This document shows, piece by piece, positions 62,921 to 64,000 of a stretch of 64,000 nucleotides of DNA. Positions within the stretch are counted from its first letter, which is position 1, and each line of letters opens with the position of its first letter. The translations under genes and the position numbers were made by a program. Where the stretch lies: assembly GCA_047722935.1 (NCBI GenBank), contig JBDNZS010000010.1, positions 1-64,000 of the forward strand. Reading direction: 5' to 3'. The stretch is from Ethanoligenens sp047722935 (GTDB taxonomy: Bacteria > Bacillota > Clostridia > Oscillospirales > Ethanoligenentaceae). Under the pieces are notes generated by a model. It had not been told where the DNA came from. It did not search any database and saw nothing but the letters and a program-made list of their open reading frames with translations.

Positions 62921-63568
62921 TTATTCCTTTCTGAATGCGCAGTCTTGCTTCTCACAAGACACACATTTTTCGGTATTGCAGCTCTGCTGTTCCGATGTCA
63001 GCCCAATTACAGCCGTGACTGATTTAGACGGGGCAAGAATATAGTTTTCCGTCATGGTCAATCCTATCCGTTTGGGACAGGACAGCTGTTCCATAAAATC
63101 GCGCTGATGCCGGATGTCAAAGTCACCATACCCCGGGCTGAACCGCGGACGCAGGAACAGACCCCTTCGTGCGGCCTGTCCCCGAATGGATGCCTCACAC
63201 TCATCGCAATAGCACTCGACTAATTCCGCCGCACACGCCTGCAAGATTACCATCATGGAGACATCCGTTTTGGCATACCGGCGAAGCAGTGTATCGGGTC
63301 CGGAGCCCAGTGTTGCCGCAAATAAAACAGCCTCTGTGCAGCCGCGCAAGTGATGTCGCAGATGGCGGCTCTTCACCTGCATGGTTCCGATCTCAACAGT
63401 ATCATCCATCCCGAAGTGCAATGGAAATGAGGCGCTGACCGTGCGGGGCGTGGCGCTCGCCAGCAGCAACGCAGTGCACTGCTGTATTCTGTCCAAAACA
63501 CCTGCATCTGCCGGGTGGCCGTGATACCCCAGATACCGCAGCACTTCTCTTTCCCTAATCTGTAACAT
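62921..63568 (-). CDS. Methionine synthase reactivation protein (MetH activation domain)
   Basis: 215 aa, equal to the AdoMet-binding activation domain of MetH as a separate protein. It would reductively methylate oxidised cobalamin on MetH, using SAM and an electron donor. The SAM-binding motif appears as RPRFSPGYGDFD, close to the RP-PGY pattern of MetH. The C-terminal tail has a Cys set (CNTEKCVSCEKQDC), which might bind a metal or Fe-S cluster, a variation common in clostridial forms as I recall. It overlaps metF by one base (TAATG) and lies 5 bp before metH. Confidence 0.88.
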   Translation of the reverse strand: MLQIREREVLRYLGYHGHPADAGVLDRIQQCTALLLASATPRTVSASFPLHFGMDDTVEIGTMQVKSRHLRHHLRGCTEAVLFAATLGSGPDTLLRRYAKTDVSMMVILQACAAELVECYCDECEASIRGQAARRGLFLRPRFSPGYGDFDIRHQRDFMEQLSCPKRIGLTMTENYILAPSKSVTAVIGLTSEQQSCNTEKCVSCEKQDCAFRKE

Positions 63569-64000
63569 TATTTAATGATCTCCGAAATATTCTCATAAAT
63601 TTTTGCAGCTACTTCTGGCTGGTTCATCGTGTAGATATGAATAGCACGCACGCCGTTGGATATCAAATCAATGATTTGTTCGGTGGCGTAAGCAATCCCC
63701 GCCTGACGCATAGATGCAGAATCATCTGTAAACCGATCCGCCATATTGAGAAATCGGGGCGGCAGGGATGCACCGGAAAGTTGACAGATGCGCGCAATTT
63801 GTTTGGCATTGGTTACGGGCATGATACCGGCGATAACCGGCACACGAATATCCTGCGCCAATATTCGAAACAGAAAGTTATAGAATATGTTATTGTCAAA
63901 AAACATCTGCGTAGTCAAAAAGTCGCAGCCACATTCCACTTTTTCTTTCAGGTGAAGGATATCTTCCCGCCTATTCGCAGATTCGATATGCCCCTCCGGG
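63568..64000 (-). CDS. metF: Methylenetetrahydrofolate reductase MetF, C-terminal part
   Basis: Cut by the window edge: only about the last 143 residues are seen, with the start beyond 64000. The visible chain begins PEGHIESANRREDILHLKEK and continues with CGCDFLTTQMFFDN and VPVIAGIMPV, which are MTHFR signatures (the usual form is PEGH..., ADF-ITQ-FFD, PGIMP). MetF reduces 5,10-methylene-THF to 5-methyl-THF, the substrate of MetH in the same operon. It overlaps the reactivation gene by one base. Confidence 0.93.
   Translation of the reverse strand, partial: PEGHIESANRREDILHLKEKVECGCDFLTTQMFFDNNIFYNFLFRILAQDIRVPVIAGIMPVTNAKQIARICQLSGASLPPRFLNMADRFTDDSASMRQAGIAYATEQIIDLISNGVRAIHIYTMNQPEVAAKIYENISEIIK

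Overview
The window looks like chromosome of an anaerobic, endospore-forming member of the Clostridia (Bacillota). Seen: a bifunctional AdhE, an O2-sensitive hybrid cluster protein, formate-tetrahydrofolate ligase, SpoIVA next to a SipL-like SPOCS/LysM protein, a single-chain clostridial-type PurL, B12-dependent methionine synthase with a separate reactivation protein, and strong GGAGG ribosome binding sites. Base composition is moderate to fairly high GC for the class. An Oscillospiraceae/Ethanoligenens-like ethanol-forming fermenter is my guess (inference, not proven).

Layout. 1-4.4 kb: adhE with a Rex-like operator, then a MATE pump. 4.4-8.3 kb (minus): a GNAT, then pepV-cysteine desulfurase-TtcA-like operon. 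8.4-21.5 kb (plus): ruvCAB, glmM, a methyltransferase, the ECF transporter energising module ecfA1-ecfA2-ecfT with truA, a DUF5711-like anchored protein, CvpA, a PgsA-type enzyme and a ClpE-type unfoldase. 21.5-22.4 kb: a small decayed island (transposase remnant, 49-bp palindrome, frameshifted XRE regulator). 22.5-25.2 kb (minus): rodA-guaA. 25.4-29.4 kb (plus): fhs-tsaE-tsaB-rpiB-upp. 29.4-39.7 kb: mostly minus-strand accessory genes: SIR2 deacylase, a Cys-less glutamine-amidotransferase-like protein, a FUSC-type membrane protein, a lipase-like hydrolase, a metal ABC transporter with an anchored M14 peptidase, a GldA-type dehydrogenase, an alpha/beta hydrolase and a YitT protein. 39.8-41.6 kb: a DEAD-box helicase behind a long hairpin-rich leader. 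41.8-45 kb (minus): sipL-spoIVA. 45.3-49.8 kb: hcp, divergent from a Crp/Fnr regulator followed by the TIGR03916/TIGR03915 putative DNA-repair pair. 49.9-55.1 kb (minus): a GntR/YtrA-type regulator with its ABC exporter, an SsuABC-like importer and an HPr-like protein without the catalytic His. 55.2-60.5 kb (plus): mtaB and purL. 60.5-64 kb (minus): metF (cut by the window edge), methionine synthase reactivation protein and metH.

Functional links: one-carbon metabolism recurs (fhs, metF, metH, purL). tRNA modification recurs (TtcA-like, tsaE/tsaB, truA, mtaB). Two spore-coat morphogens are adjacent. No CRISPR array, rRNA or tRNA gene was recognised. The most unusual items are the structured helicase leader, the coupling of a probable nitrosative-stress regulator to a radical-SAM DNA-repair pair, the metal transporter-M14 peptidase operon, and two degenerate-active-site proteins (GATase-like, HPr-like). 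No clearly new multi-gene defence or biosynthetic system was found.
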